Assembly: GCA_002892395.1 (NCBI GenBank)
Contig: NBBL01000001.1
Location: 186,589-250,588, forward strand
Reading direction: 5' to 3'
Length of the DNA stretch: 64,000 bases
Source: Lachnospiraceae bacterium
GTDB lineage: Bacteria; Bacillota; Clostridia; Lachnospirales; Lachnospiraceae
The notes below the pieces were generated by a model, which worked only from the letters and a program-made list of their open reading frames with translations, was not told the DNA's origin and searched no databases. A program made the position numbers and the translations under genes. Of this stretch, positions 40,121-48,240 are shown one piece after another; within the stretch, counting starts at the first letter, position 1; each line of letters opens with the position of its first letter.

Positions 40121-41413
40121 TCATTCAATTTCCGGTCTGAGCTCTGCCTTTCCTCCCATGTAGGGCCGGAGCGCCTCCGGAATACGGACGCTTCCGTCCT
40201 CCTGAAGCTGATTCTCCAGCAGTGCAATCAACATGCGGGGCGGCGCGGCCACCGTATTATTCAGGGTGTGTGCAAGGTATTTCTTTCCGTCTGTGCCCTT
40301 CACCCGAATGCGAAGGCGTCTCGCCTGCGCATCTCCTAAATTGGAGCAGCTTCCCACCTCAAAGTACTTCTTCTGCCGCGGACTCCAGGCCTCCACATCA
40401 CAGGACTTCACCTTCAGATCTGCCAGGTCGCCCGAGCAGCACTCCAACGTGCGAACCGGAATATCCATGGAACGGAACAAATCCACTGTATTCTGCCACA
40501 GCTTATTGTACCAGAACCCGGACTCCTCCGGCCGGCAGATGACAATCATCTCCTGCTTCTCGAACTGGTGTATACGGTAGACTCCCCGTTCCTCCAGTCC
40601 GTGTGCCCCCTTTTCCTTCCGGAAGCAAGGGGAATAGGATGTCAATGTGTAGGGAAGCTTCTCCTCATCGTTCATGCTGTCGATGAAGCGACCGATCATC
40701 GAGTGTTCACTGGTCCCGATGAGGTAGAGATCCTCTCCCTCAATTTTATACATCATCGCATCCATTTCCGGAAAGCTCATCACCCCGGTGACCACATTTG
40801 AGTGAATCATGTAGGGCGGAATCACATAGGTAAAGCCCCGGTCGATCATAAAATCTCTGGCATAGCTCAGCACCGCGGAATGAAGCCGCGCAATATCCCC
40901 CATCAGATAATAGAACCCGTTGCCTGCCACCTTATGGGCGGAATCCAGATCGATGCCGTGGAATCGTTCCATGATGTCCGTGTGATAGGGAATCTCGTAA
41001 TCCGGAACCCGGGGCTCGCCGAATTTTTCAATTTCCACATTGCAGCTGTCATCTCTTCCGATCGGCACCGTGGCATCGATCATCTGCGGAATCACCATCA
41101 TGTCGTTCCGGAGCTTCTCCGCGATCTCTGCCTCTCTCGGCTCCAGCTCTGCAAGCCTCTTGTTGATATCGGAGACCTTCTGCTTCGCCTGTTCCGCCTC
41201 TTCTTTTTTCCCTTGTCCCATCAGGCTTCCGATCCGCTTGGAAATGCTGTTTCGCTCGGAGCGGAGCTGATCGGCCTCCGCCTGCGTTTTCCTGCTTTCT
41301 TCATCCAGCGCAATGACCTCATCTACCAGAGGAAGCTTCTCATCCTGAAATTTCTTTCTGATATTTTCTCTCACCGCGTCCGGATGTTCTCTCAAAAACT
41401 TAATGTCTATCAT
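40121..41413 (-). CDS. serS: Seryl-tRNA synthetase with unusual motif 3
   Basis: A 430-residue class II synthetase. The N-terminal coiled coil (residues ~30-110) binds tRNA-Ser. Motif 2 is CFRKEKGAHGLEERGVYR, and VSDINKRLAELEPREAEI lies in the coiled coil. Motif 3 reads NTVAAPPRMLIALLEN, where most bacterial SerRS have GSGLAVGRTLVAxLEN; the Arg is kept. SD AGGGGGGAG. A plausible promoter lies 30 nt upstream, and the leader is far too short for a T-box. Confidence 0.93.
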   Translation of the reverse strand: MIDIKFLREHPDAVRENIRKKFQDEKLPLVDEVIALDEESRKTQAEADQLRSERNSISKRIGSLMGQGKKEEAEQAKQKVSDINKRLAELEPREAEIAEKLRNDMMVIPQMIDATVPIGRDDSCNVEIEKFGEPRVPDYEIPYHTDIMERFHGIDLDSAHKVAGNGFYYLMGDIARLHSAVLSYARDFMIDRGFTYVIPPYMIHSNVVTGVMSFPEMDAMMYKIEGEDLYLIGTSEHSMIGRFIDSMNDEEKLPYTLTSYSPCFRKEKGAHGLEERGVYRIHQFEKQEMIVICRPEESGFWYNKLWQNTVDLFRSMDIPVRTLECCSGDLADLKVKSCDVEAWSPRQKKYFEVGSCSNLGDAQARRLRIRVKGTDGKKYLAHTLNNTVAAPPRMLIALLENQLQEDGSVRIPEALRPYMGGKAELRPEIE

Positions 41414-41443
41414 GGTTTTTCTCCCCCCTACAGTTTACATGCA

Positions 41444-41472
41444 ATTGTACACCGAAAACAGCTTCTGTACAA
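41444..41472 (-). promoter_or_regulatory. serS promoter
   Basis: TTGTAC, a 17-nt spacer and TACAAT on the minus strand, giving a leader of about 25 nt. Confidence 0.5.
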
Positions 41473-41483
41473 GACAACCCGGC

Positions 41484-41984
41484 TCAGCTGATGAGCATTC
41501 CGAGAAGCCCGTAGGAAACAATCGACATAATGATGGTTGCCAGCAGCACGCCAAGCGCGATGGCTCCCATCGCCTTCGGTATCTTCATTTCCATGAGAGC
41601 CGCGACCATGGAGCCTGTCCATCCGCCCGTCCCGGGCAGCGGGATCCCCACAAACAAAAGAAGCCCCAGAAATTCACCCTTTGCCAGGGCTTTTGATTTG
41701 TTGGCGGCGCGCTGCTCCAGTTTTTCAACCAGCCCGCGCACCGGCGGGATTCGATGAAGCAAAAGAAACATCCGTTTTAAAAACAGAAGAAGGAAGGGAA
41801 CAGGAAGTACATTCCCTGCTATGACAAGCGGAATCGCCTTCCACAGATCCACCTTCAGCAGAGATGCCACCAGCAGTCCGCCCCGGCACTCAAGGATCGG
41901 AACCAGCGAAACAAGAAAGACCACTGCCTCGGCGGAGATTCGATCTCCCAGGTGCGCGGCAAACCAAACTGCAAGACTCTCCAT
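41484..41984 (-). CDS. Small multidrug export-family membrane protein (COG2426)
   Basis: A 166-residue protein with four to five membrane segments, of the PF06695 family labelled small multi-drug export protein. Family blocks: FLVSLVPILECRGGLLVA, IPLVIAGNVLPVPFLLLFLKR, LLFVGIPLPGTGGWTGSMVAALM. Transport activity is weakly supported even for the family. The SD is weak. It lies 75 nt after thiN and may be the last gene of the long operon, or separate. Confidence 0.8.
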   Translation of the reverse strand: MESLAVWFAAHLGDRISAEAVVFLVSLVPILECRGGLLVASLLKVDLWKAIPLVIAGNVLPVPFLLLFLKRMFLLLHRIPPVRGLVEKLEQRAANKSKALAKGEFLGLLLFVGIPLPGTGGWTGSMVAALMEMKIPKAMGAIALGVLLATIIMSIVSYGLLGMLIS

Positions 41985-42059
41985 AACAAGCTTTCTCTGC
42001 CCCCTGTCTTTTTCTGTCTTTTTCTGCCTTTTCTTTGTTCTGTCCCTGATGTCACATGG

Positions 42060-42758
42060 TCAAGTAGCTCCGCTCCTCTGCCTTCGATCCCGGGTTTCCA
42101 TGACCAGCAGCCCGCTTCCATCCACCGGACAAAAGCAGATTCTTCCCTCCGCCTCAGAAAGCTCGTTGCTCACCGTGAGCGTGGGAGAGCCCTGATCGCT
42201 CAGGCGCTGTGCCGCCAGCGGGTAACGGAACCCTTCCATCGTCACAGACTCCACTGCGCCGCCAATCGGGAAGATTGAGAGGTAATGTCCCCACTGCTCC
42301 GAACGGGGGACGACAATACGCTGCATGCCCTCTCCCGTGTAGCAGCAAATGCGGTTCTGCTCATCCAGAAGAATCAGCCGAAGCCCCTGCTTTGCCTCAT
42401 AGTAGCAGAGGCGGATGTTGGAAAAGCCGTGATCTGCTCTTCCGCCCAGCGCCCCCAACACAATCCCCTCCCGGATTCCGCGCTTCCGCAGCGCTTCTGC
42501 GGCAAGCTCCAGATCCGATGCATCCTTCTCGGGATTGTATCTCTCCACGCGCCCTCCTTCATACTGCTTTAGAAGAGGCGGTTCTACGGTATCGAAATCG
42601 CCGAGAATCAGATCCGGCTCGACTGCAAGCGCTGCACAGATCTCAAGTCCCCCATCCGCCGCAATAACAAAGAGTCGGCTCCGCTCCAACGAATGCAGGA
42701 CAGAGGAGGCGAATTCAGGAGTCAGATCGCCTCCTGCTAAAATAAACCCGCGTATCAT
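42060..42758 (-). CDS. thiN: Thiamine pyrophosphokinase
   Basis: A 232-residue protein that makes thiamine diphosphate from thiamine and ATP. LFVIAADGGLEICAAL, the catalytic LILGDFDTV, YNPEKDASDLELA and LGALGGRADHGFSNI are the family blocks. The ATG at 42758 is seven bases after the rpe stop; its SD is weak (GGGTGA). This is the usual last gene of the prkC-rsgA-rpe cluster in Firmicutes. Confidence 0.92.
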   Translation of the reverse strand: MIRGFILAGGDLTPEFASSVLHSLERSRLFVIAADGGLEICAALAVEPDLILGDFDTVEPPLLKQYEGGRVERYNPEKDASDLELAAEALRKRGIREGIVLGALGGRADHGFSNIRLCYYEAKQGLRLILLDEQNRICCYTGEGMQRIVVPRSEQWGHYLSIFPIGGAVESVTMEGFRYPLAAQRLSDQGSPTLTVSNELSEAEGRICFCPVDGSGLLVMETRDRRQRSGAT

Positions 42759-42765
42759 CGGCCGG

Positions 42766-43422
42766 TCACCCTTCGCCAAATGCCAGCAGTTCTGCCACAT
42801 TTGCCTCCATATCCCCCTGAAATACTGCAGACCCGGCGACAACATTATCTGCCCCCGCATCCAGCACCTCCTGTATGGTGTTTCGATTGACTCCGCCGTC
42901 CACCTGAACAGAAAGAGCCGGATTCCGGAGGTCTGCCATCTCCCGAACCCTACGAATCTTGTCCGTACAGTAGGGCAGGAAGGTCTGCCCGCCGAATCCG
43001 GGATTCACACTCATAACAAGTACCATGTCAAGCTGGGGAAGAATTTCCTCCAGAACAGAAACCGGCGTGGCGGGATTCAGGGCGACGCCCGCTTTTGCTC
43101 CTGTCTGTCGGATGTGCGTCACGGTGCGATCCAGGTGGCGGCATGCCTCCGCATGCACGACGATAATATCTGCCCCCGCATTTCGGAAATCCTCCACATA
43201 TCGATCCGGCTCCAGTACCATGAGGTGTGCGTCCAGCACCAGCTTCGTCTTTTTCCGAATGGATTTCAGCACCGGCATGCCAAATGAAATACTCGGCACA
43301 TAGGCTCCGTCCATCACATCAAAATGCAGGTTTTGAATCCCGCATTGCTCCAGACGGCGAATTTGTTCTCCCAGAATCATAAAATCCGCCGACAACAAAG
43401 ACGGCGACAATGTGAATTTCAT
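42766..43422 (-). CDS. rpe: Ribulose-phosphate 3-epimerase
   Basis: A 218-residue TIM barrel that interconverts ribulose and xylulose 5-phosphate. SPSLLSADFM, LHFDVMDGAYVPSISFG (metal His and Asp), DAHLMVLEP, MSVNPGFGGQTFLP and VDGGVNRNTI are all conserved. The ATG overlaps the rsgA stop as ATGA. Confidence 0.95.
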   Translation of the reverse strand: MKFTLSPSLLSADFMILGEQIRRLEQCGIQNLHFDVMDGAYVPSISFGMPVLKSIRKKTKLVLDAHLMVLEPDRYVEDFRNAGADIIVVHAEACRHLDRTVTHIRQTGAKAGVALNPATPVSVLEEILPQLDMVLVMSVNPGFGGQTFLPYCTDKIRRVREMADLRNPALSVQVDGGVNRNTIQEVLDAGADNVVAGSAVFQGDMEANVAELLAFGEG

Positions 43423-44294
43423 CCGTACCTTCTCCTCTCCGACAATTCCTTCATCAGCCTTCGGTAGCTCTCATACCGGCTCCCCGAGATTTCTCCGGAG
43501 GCAACCGCTGCCTTTACGCTGCAATCCGGCTCCGAAAGATGCCTGCAGCCGGAATACCGGCACTGACCCTCCCGTTTCCAGAACTCGGGAAACAGCTCCC
43601 GCAGACTGTCCTGATCCGCATCCACAAACACGCTGGTAAAGCCCGGTGTATCCAAAAGATAGCTGTCTTCTCCCATGGGAAACAGCTCCGTGTGTCGAGT
43701 CGTCTGCTTCCCGCGGGATATTTTCCTGCTGATTTCTCCCGTCTCCATTCGCGCATCCGGACACAGCAAATTGGTCAACGTGGATTTTCCCACGCCGGAG
43801 GGGCCTGCAAGCACCGTGATTTTCCCCTTCAAAAAGGCTTTAAGCCCATCCAGCCCCTCCAGGCTTCGGCTGCTGAAGGAGAACACCGGATATCCGGCGC
43901 TCTCATAAATTGCTGCGTACTGCCGCCATTCCTCTGTCTCCGCGAGATCCGCCTTGTTCCAAAGGATCCCTGCTGGAATTCCCTGTTTTTCCACCATCAG
44001 CAGATACTCATCCAGAAGAAACAGCTGAGGATCCGGCTTTTTCAGTGCCAGCACAATAAGCACCTGGTCCACATTGCTGACAGCCGGGCGAAGCAGCACA
44101 TTTCTTCTGGCGGCTATTTCCGTAATACTGGCTTCACTTTCTTCCGTCGCTGCAGCCTCAAACTCCACCCGATCACCGACCAGCGGTTTCTGACTGTCCT
44201 TTCGAAGGATTCCTCTGGCCTTACACAAGAAGCGCATTCCCTCATGCTCCACCAGATAAAAGCCTGCAATGCCTTTTATAATTGTCCCCGTCAT
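43419..44294 (-). CDS. rsgA: Ribosome small subunit-dependent GTPase A
   Basis: A 291-residue circularly permuted GTPase for late 30S maturation. It has an OB fold (residues 1-~75), then G4 (WNKAD), G1 (LAGPSGVGKSTLTN), the G3 region (LLDTPGFTSV) and a C-terminal zinc-binding segment (CRYSGCRHLSEPDC). It is a (p)ppGpp target in other Firmicutes. The start is three bases after prkC. The neighbouring kinase PrkC phosphorylates RsgA (CpgA) in Bacillus. Confidence 0.95.
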   Translation of the reverse strand: MTGTIIKGIAGFYLVEHEGMRFLCKARGILRKDSQKPLVGDRVEFEAAATEESEASITEIAARRNVLLRPAVSNVDQVLIVLALKKPDPQLFLLDEYLLMVEKQGIPAGILWNKADLAETEEWRQYAAIYESAGYPVFSFSSRSLEGLDGLKAFLKGKITVLAGPSGVGKSTLTNLLCPDARMETGEISRKISRGKQTTRHTELFPMGEDSYLLDTPGFTSVFVDADQDSLRELFPEFWKREGQCRYSGCRHLSEPDCSVKAAVASGEISGSRYESYRRLMKELSERRRYG

Positions 44295-44297
44295 CCT

Positions 44298-46403
44298 TTA
44301 CTGCACCTTAAAAAACTGAACTTCATAGCTCTTTAGCACGGTGTCGCTGTCTACCTGCACAATCTCCACATATCCGGTATTGACACCATAGGCGCCTTCA
44401 ATCGCCTTGAACCGAACCGGCATAATGGTATCTGCCGTGACGGTGCGGGGCTCCATCAAGGTCTGATAGACTGTTTCTCCCCCCACCTCCTGGCGAAGCC
44501 GTATCATAACGGTCACGCTTGTGAGTGCGGAATTCGGTCCGATGAGATTCTTCAGCTCGTAGGTATTGTTAATGGATGCCACGTAGCGGGAATTGGGATC
44601 GCCCTCAATCGGCTCCACCGGATAATCCGTCTCCCGATTCTCTGATCCAATGCTGATGGTGTAATCCACTGCCGACCCGGCAACCACAGACAGTCCTGCC
44701 TGCTGCGCCTGTGTAATCACCACCCCCGCCTTCACCGTATCACTGTTGACCCGGCTCACGGTTCCCTCTGTCAGTCCGGCTGCCTTGATGGCCGCCGACG
44801 CCTCCTCGCTGCCTGAGCCCACAAGATTGGGAACGGTCGCCATCTTCTGCTCTGCTCCCTTGCTGATCACCAAAGTGACAACCTCTCCCGGTTTCGCTTT
44901 CTCCGGTGAATAGGAAAGAACCAGATTCACTGCCACCGTATCGCTGTACGCTTCCCCGGTTTCCACCGTAAAGCCTTCGTCCTTCAGCAGTTTGGTCGCA
45001 TCCTCTGCATTCATGCCCTGCAGCTTCAGCGAGGACAAATCTGTCTCTCCGCTTCCCAGGCTCAACACCACCACAACCTTTGAATTTTTATCCACGACTG
45101 CTCCCGCTTCCGGACTCTGCCGCATCACCAGTCCCTCTGCGAACTGCTCTGAAAGCTCCCCCTTGGCAAGCTCCATCTGCAAGCCGTTCTTTCTTAACTC
45201 CTTCTCCGCATCTTCCCTGGTATTGCCGATGAGATACGGCGTGTAGGTCTCCTGCTCATCAATTGCGGAAGAGCGAAGATTCTCCCCGGATCCGGTTGAT
45301 TTTTGACTCCCGGAACCGGAAAACATGCCGGAAATCTGAATGAACAGAAACAGAAGTCCCAGAGAAAACGCAATTGCAAGGGTGATCCCCACAATTTTTA
45401 AAAGCTGGTTGAGCCGCTCATCCACCCGATCCGTCTCCCCGGGCTCAGGTCCTGCTGCAGGCTTCTTCCGGCGATTCCTCATCTCCGCGCTTTTTCTTGC
45501 CACCTCTTTTCGGTCGATGGTGCGCGTATCCCCCGGCTTCCACGCAGGCTCTGTTTCGGCTGTGCCGTCCGGAATAAACTTCGGATCCTTGTACACCTCC
45601 TGCATATCGGAAATCAGAGCGTTGACGTCCTGATAGCGCTCTTCCGGATCCTTTTTGGTGCACTTTAAAATAATCTGCTCCAGACCTGCGGGAATTTCCG
45701 GCGCGTAGACAGAGGGGGGTGTCATCTTCTCCTCAATGTGAGCAAGTGCCACACTGACTGCAGTGTCCCCCTCAAACGGAAGCCGTCCCGTCACCATCTC
45801 ATAGATGGTAATTCCCAGGGAATAGATGTCGCTCCGCGCATCCGTGTAGTCTCCCCGGGCCTGCTCCGGAGAAATGTAATGGACTGACCCCATCGCCTGA
45901 GAGCTCATGGTCTGTGCAGACACTGCGCGTGCGATTCCGAAGTCTGCCACCTTCACCTTCCCATCCTTTGAGAGGATCATGTTCTGCGACTTCACATCGC
46001 GGTGGACAATGCCGCGGCGATGGGCAGCGCCCAGCCCCCGGGCAACCTGTCCCGCAATTTCAAGGGCCTCCCGAACCTCAAGCCGACCCTTTTTCTGAAT
46101 GTATTCCTTGAGCGTGATGCCGTCAACCAGCTCCATAACGATGTAGTGGAGCGCCTCCTCATCCACAACATCGTAGACATTCACAATATTCGGGTGATTC
46201 AGCGAACCGGCAGCCTGCGCCTCCATCTTGAACTTCCGGACAAACTCCTCGTCCGAGCAGAATTCCCGCTTCAACACCTTAATGGCAACATCACGATTCA
46301 GCTTATGGCAGTGGGCCCGGTATACCTCTGACATTCCGCCGCCGCCGATCATCTCTAAAATTTCATAGCGATTCTGCAAATAATCTCCGGGTCTCAAAAT
46401 CAT
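44298..46403 (-). CDS. prkC: PASTA-domain Ser/Thr protein kinase
   Basis: 701 residues. The Hanks kinase domain (1-~270) has the G-loop IGGGGMSEVYRA, VAIKVL, VHRDVKSQNMIL, VADFGIARA and GSVHYISPEQA. One membrane span near residues 345-365 (ITLAIAFSLGLLFLFIQI) leads to three extracellular PASTA domains (TPYLIGNTREDAEKEL, SLKLQGMNAEDATKLL, VPNLVGSGSEEASAA) and a further ~110-residue beta-rich C-terminal domain. PASTA domains sense muropeptides or lipid II. It overlaps prpC by ATGA. Confidence 0.95.
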   Translation of the reverse strand: MILRPGDYLQNRYEILEMIGGGGMSEVYRAHCHKLNRDVAIKVLKREFCSDEEFVRKFKMEAQAAGSLNHPNIVNVYDVVDEEALHYIVMELVDGITLKEYIQKKGRLEVREALEIAGQVARGLGAAHRRGIVHRDVKSQNMILSKDGKVKVADFGIARAVSAQTMSSQAMGSVHYISPEQARGDYTDARSDIYSLGITIYEMVTGRLPFEGDTAVSVALAHIEEKMTPPSVYAPEIPAGLEQIILKCTKKDPEERYQDVNALISDMQEVYKDPKFIPDGTAETEPAWKPGDTRTIDRKEVARKSAEMRNRRKKPAAGPEPGETDRVDERLNQLLKIVGITLAIAFSLGLLFLFIQISGMFSGSGSQKSTGSGENLRSSAIDEQETYTPYLIGNTREDAEKELRKNGLQMELAKGELSEQFAEGLVMRQSPEAGAVVDKNSKVVVVLSLGSGETDLSSLKLQGMNAEDATKLLKDEGFTVETGEAYSDTVAVNLVLSYSPEKAKPGEVVTLVISKGAEQKMATVPNLVGSGSEEASAAIKAAGLTEGTVSRVNSDTVKAGVVITQAQQAGLSVVAGSAVDYTISIGSENRETDYPVEPIEGDPNSRYVASINNTYELKNLIGPNSALTSVTVMIRLRQEVGGETVYQTLMEPRTVTADTIMPVRFKAIEGAYGVNTGYVEIVQVDSDTVLKSYEVQFFKVQ

Positions 46404-47146
46404 GCGGACGCCTCCTCTCCGAAAGGAAACACCACAACGGCTGAAATATTATCTCGCCCGCCTCTCTGATTTGCCTTCTCAACCAACTGGCGAACCACCT
46501 GCTCCGGGTCGGTGTTTTCCCGTATCGTCTGTGCAATTTCCTCATCCGAAAGCATGTTCGTCAGGCCGTCCGTGCAAAGCAAAAAGGCGGAGAGATCGCC
46601 CGCCGACAACTCAAAGGCATCCAGATCCACCCGCTCCCCGATTCCCACGGCACGGGTAATGATATTCTTGTTTCTGTTGTATTCCTGACTTCCGCGCTCC
46701 AGTCTCCCCGCGCTGACCAATTCCTCCACATAGGAGTGATCCCGGGTGATCTGTCTCAGTGTCCCCTGTTTTTCCAGCACATAGAGCCGACTGTCCCCCA
46801 CATTGAACACGTGCAGTACGTCCCCGTCCAGAAAGGCCGCCGTGAGCGTACTTCCCATACCGGAGAGCTCTGCATGTGTTCTGGCTTCCTCGTACAGTTT
46901 CCGGTTGACTGTTTCCACTGCGGTGCCGAACGCCTTGATCGGAGGAATGCCTACCGACGCCTCCACCTCCGAAATCAGGCATTGCTTCAGCATACCGGAG
47001 CAGTAACCGCCGGCCTGCTGCCCTCCCATTCCATCTGCCACCAGAAACAAATTGGGAAGTGCGCCGATTGGCTTCGTACTGCTGAATACGACATCCTGAT
47101 TTGATTTTCGGACCCTTCCAATGTCTGTAAGTGCCGCTGCTCTCAT
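46400..47146 (-). CDS. prpC: PP2C-type protein phosphatase
   Basis: A 248-residue metal-dependent phosphatase that reverses PrkC phosphorylation. Metal-binding Asp motifs: SNQDVVF, LVADGMGGQQAG, LLCTDGLTNML and GGRDNISAVVV. The ATG at 47146 overlaps the rlmN stop as ATGA and has SD AGGAAAGGA. The longer frame to 47179 is inside rlmN. A strong hairpin (47173-47200) lies just upstream. Confidence 0.94.
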   Translation of the reverse strand: MRAAALTDIGRVRKSNQDVVFSSTKPIGALPNLFLVADGMGGQQAGGYCSGMLKQCLISEVEASVGIPPIKAFGTAVETVNRKLYEEARTHAELSGMGSTLTAAFLDGDVLHVFNVGDSRLYVLEKQGTLRQITRDHSYVEELVSAGRLERGSQEYNRNKNIITRAVGIGERVDLDAFELSAGDLSAFLLCTDGLTNMLSDEEIAQTIRENTDPEQVVRQLVEKANQRGGRDNISAVVVFPFGEEASA

Positions 47147-48240
47147 TCGTTCCTTTCCTCTGCTGTCATTGTCCGACAAGGGCTTGCCTCCCCTTGTCGG
47201 CGGATTTCGCCCTGCTGCATGCGGTGCCGACGTCTCAGCTGTCCGCAGGCACCGTCGATGTCCCGCCCCATTTCTCTCCTAATAGTAACATTTATGCCAT
47301 TCTTTTCAAGACAGTTCTTAAAACGCAGCACAGCTGCCGGCGCAGATTCCTTCCATCCTCTCTCCACAACCGGGTTCACCGGAATCAGATTCACATGCCC
47401 TTTTCTATTCCGCAAAAGGCGGATCAGGCGCCTGGCCTCCTCCTCCGTATCATTGACTCCGGAAACAAGGCTGTACTCGTAGCTCACCCTTCTTCCTGTC
47501 TTTTCAAAGTAGACGGAACAGGCGTCCAGCACCTCCCGGATGGAATAGCGCGCTGCAATCGGCATCAGTTTTTTTCTCGTCTCGTCTTCTGCCGCATGGA
47601 GGGACAACGCCAGGGTAATCTGCAGACGCTCCTCTGCAAGTCTCAGAATGCCCGGAACAATGCCGCAGGTGGAAACCGTCACATTCCGCTGGCTGATGTT
47701 CGAACCGTCGGGATCGGAGAGAATTTGAAGAAAGCGGAGAAGATTGTCATAGTTGTCCAGCGGTTCCCCCGATCCCATGACCACCACATGGGAGACCCGT
47801 TCTCCGGTCTCCTCTTGAATCCGGTCAATCTGATCCAGCATTTCCCCGGCGCTCAAATTCCGTTCCAGCCCGTCGATGGTGGAAGCGCAAAAGCGGCAGC
47901 CCATGCCACATCCCACCTGGGAGCTGATGCAAACGCTGTTGCCGTACCGATACCGCATCAGGACACTTTCAATGCAGTTTCCGTCTGAAAGAGAAAAAAG
48001 ATACTTTCTTGTCCCGTCCAGCTTTGAGATCTGAACGGTCTCCTGTTTTAAGCGGGTGATTCGGCTCCCCTCCTTCAGCTTCTCCCGCAGGGACTTCGGA
48101 AGATTGGTCATGTCTTCAAGATCCGAAACCTTTTTCTGATGGATCCAGGAGAACAGCTGCTTCGCACGGAAGGCCGGTTCTCCCAGCTCTGCCATGCATC
48201 GCCCCAATTCTTCCTTTGACATCGACTTCAAATCCCTCAT
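47143..48240 (-). CDS. rlmN: Dual-specificity 23S rRNA/tRNA adenine-C2 methyltransferase RlmN
   Basis: A 365-residue radical-SAM enzyme that methylates A2503 of 23S rRNA and A37 of some tRNAs. The [4Fe-4S] motif is CGMGCRFCA. HVVVMGSGEPLDNYDNLL, TVSTCGIVPGI and SLHAAEDETRKKLMP are family blocks. The catalytic C-terminal Cys lies in DIDGACGQL. After this point there is an extra ~25-residue tail (RHRMQQGEIRRQGEASP), part of which is encoded by a perfect inverted repeat. The ATG overlaps rsmB by ATGA. Confidence 0.93.
   Translation of the reverse strand: MRDLKSMSKEELGRCMAELGEPAFRAKQLFSWIHQKKVSDLEDMTNLPKSLREKLKEGSRITRLKQETVQISKLDGTRKYLFSLSDGNCIESVLMRYRYGNSVCISSQVGCGMGCRFCASTIDGLERNLSAGEMLDQIDRIQEETGERVSHVVVMGSGEPLDNYDNLLRFLQILSDPDGSNISQRNVTVSTCGIVPGILRLAEERLQITLALSLHAAEDETRKKLMPIAARYSIREVLDACSVYFEKTGRRVSYEYSLVSGVNDTEEEARRLIRLLRNRKGHVNLIPVNPVVERGWKESAPAAVLRFKNCLEKNGINVTIRREMGRDIDGACGQLRRRHRMQQGEIRRQGEASPCRTMTAEERNE
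47173..47200 (-). promoter_or_regulatory. Strong hairpin at the rlmN/prpC boundary
   Basis: CCGACAAGGG / CCCTTGTCGG, a perfect 10-bp stem with an 8-nt loop, inside the rlmN 3' end and 26 nt before the prpC ATG. No U-tract follows on the minus strand, so it is not a standard terminator. It may be an mRNA processing or translation-control element. Confidence 0.55.

Noticed and set aside
41414-41484. T-box upstream of serS
   Set aside because: Only ~70 bases lie before serS, with no T-box core sequence or terminator.
42060-42860. TPP riboswitch near thiN
   Set aside because: thiN begins seven bases after rpe inside an operon, so there is no leader. No CTGAGA-type motif was seen nearby.
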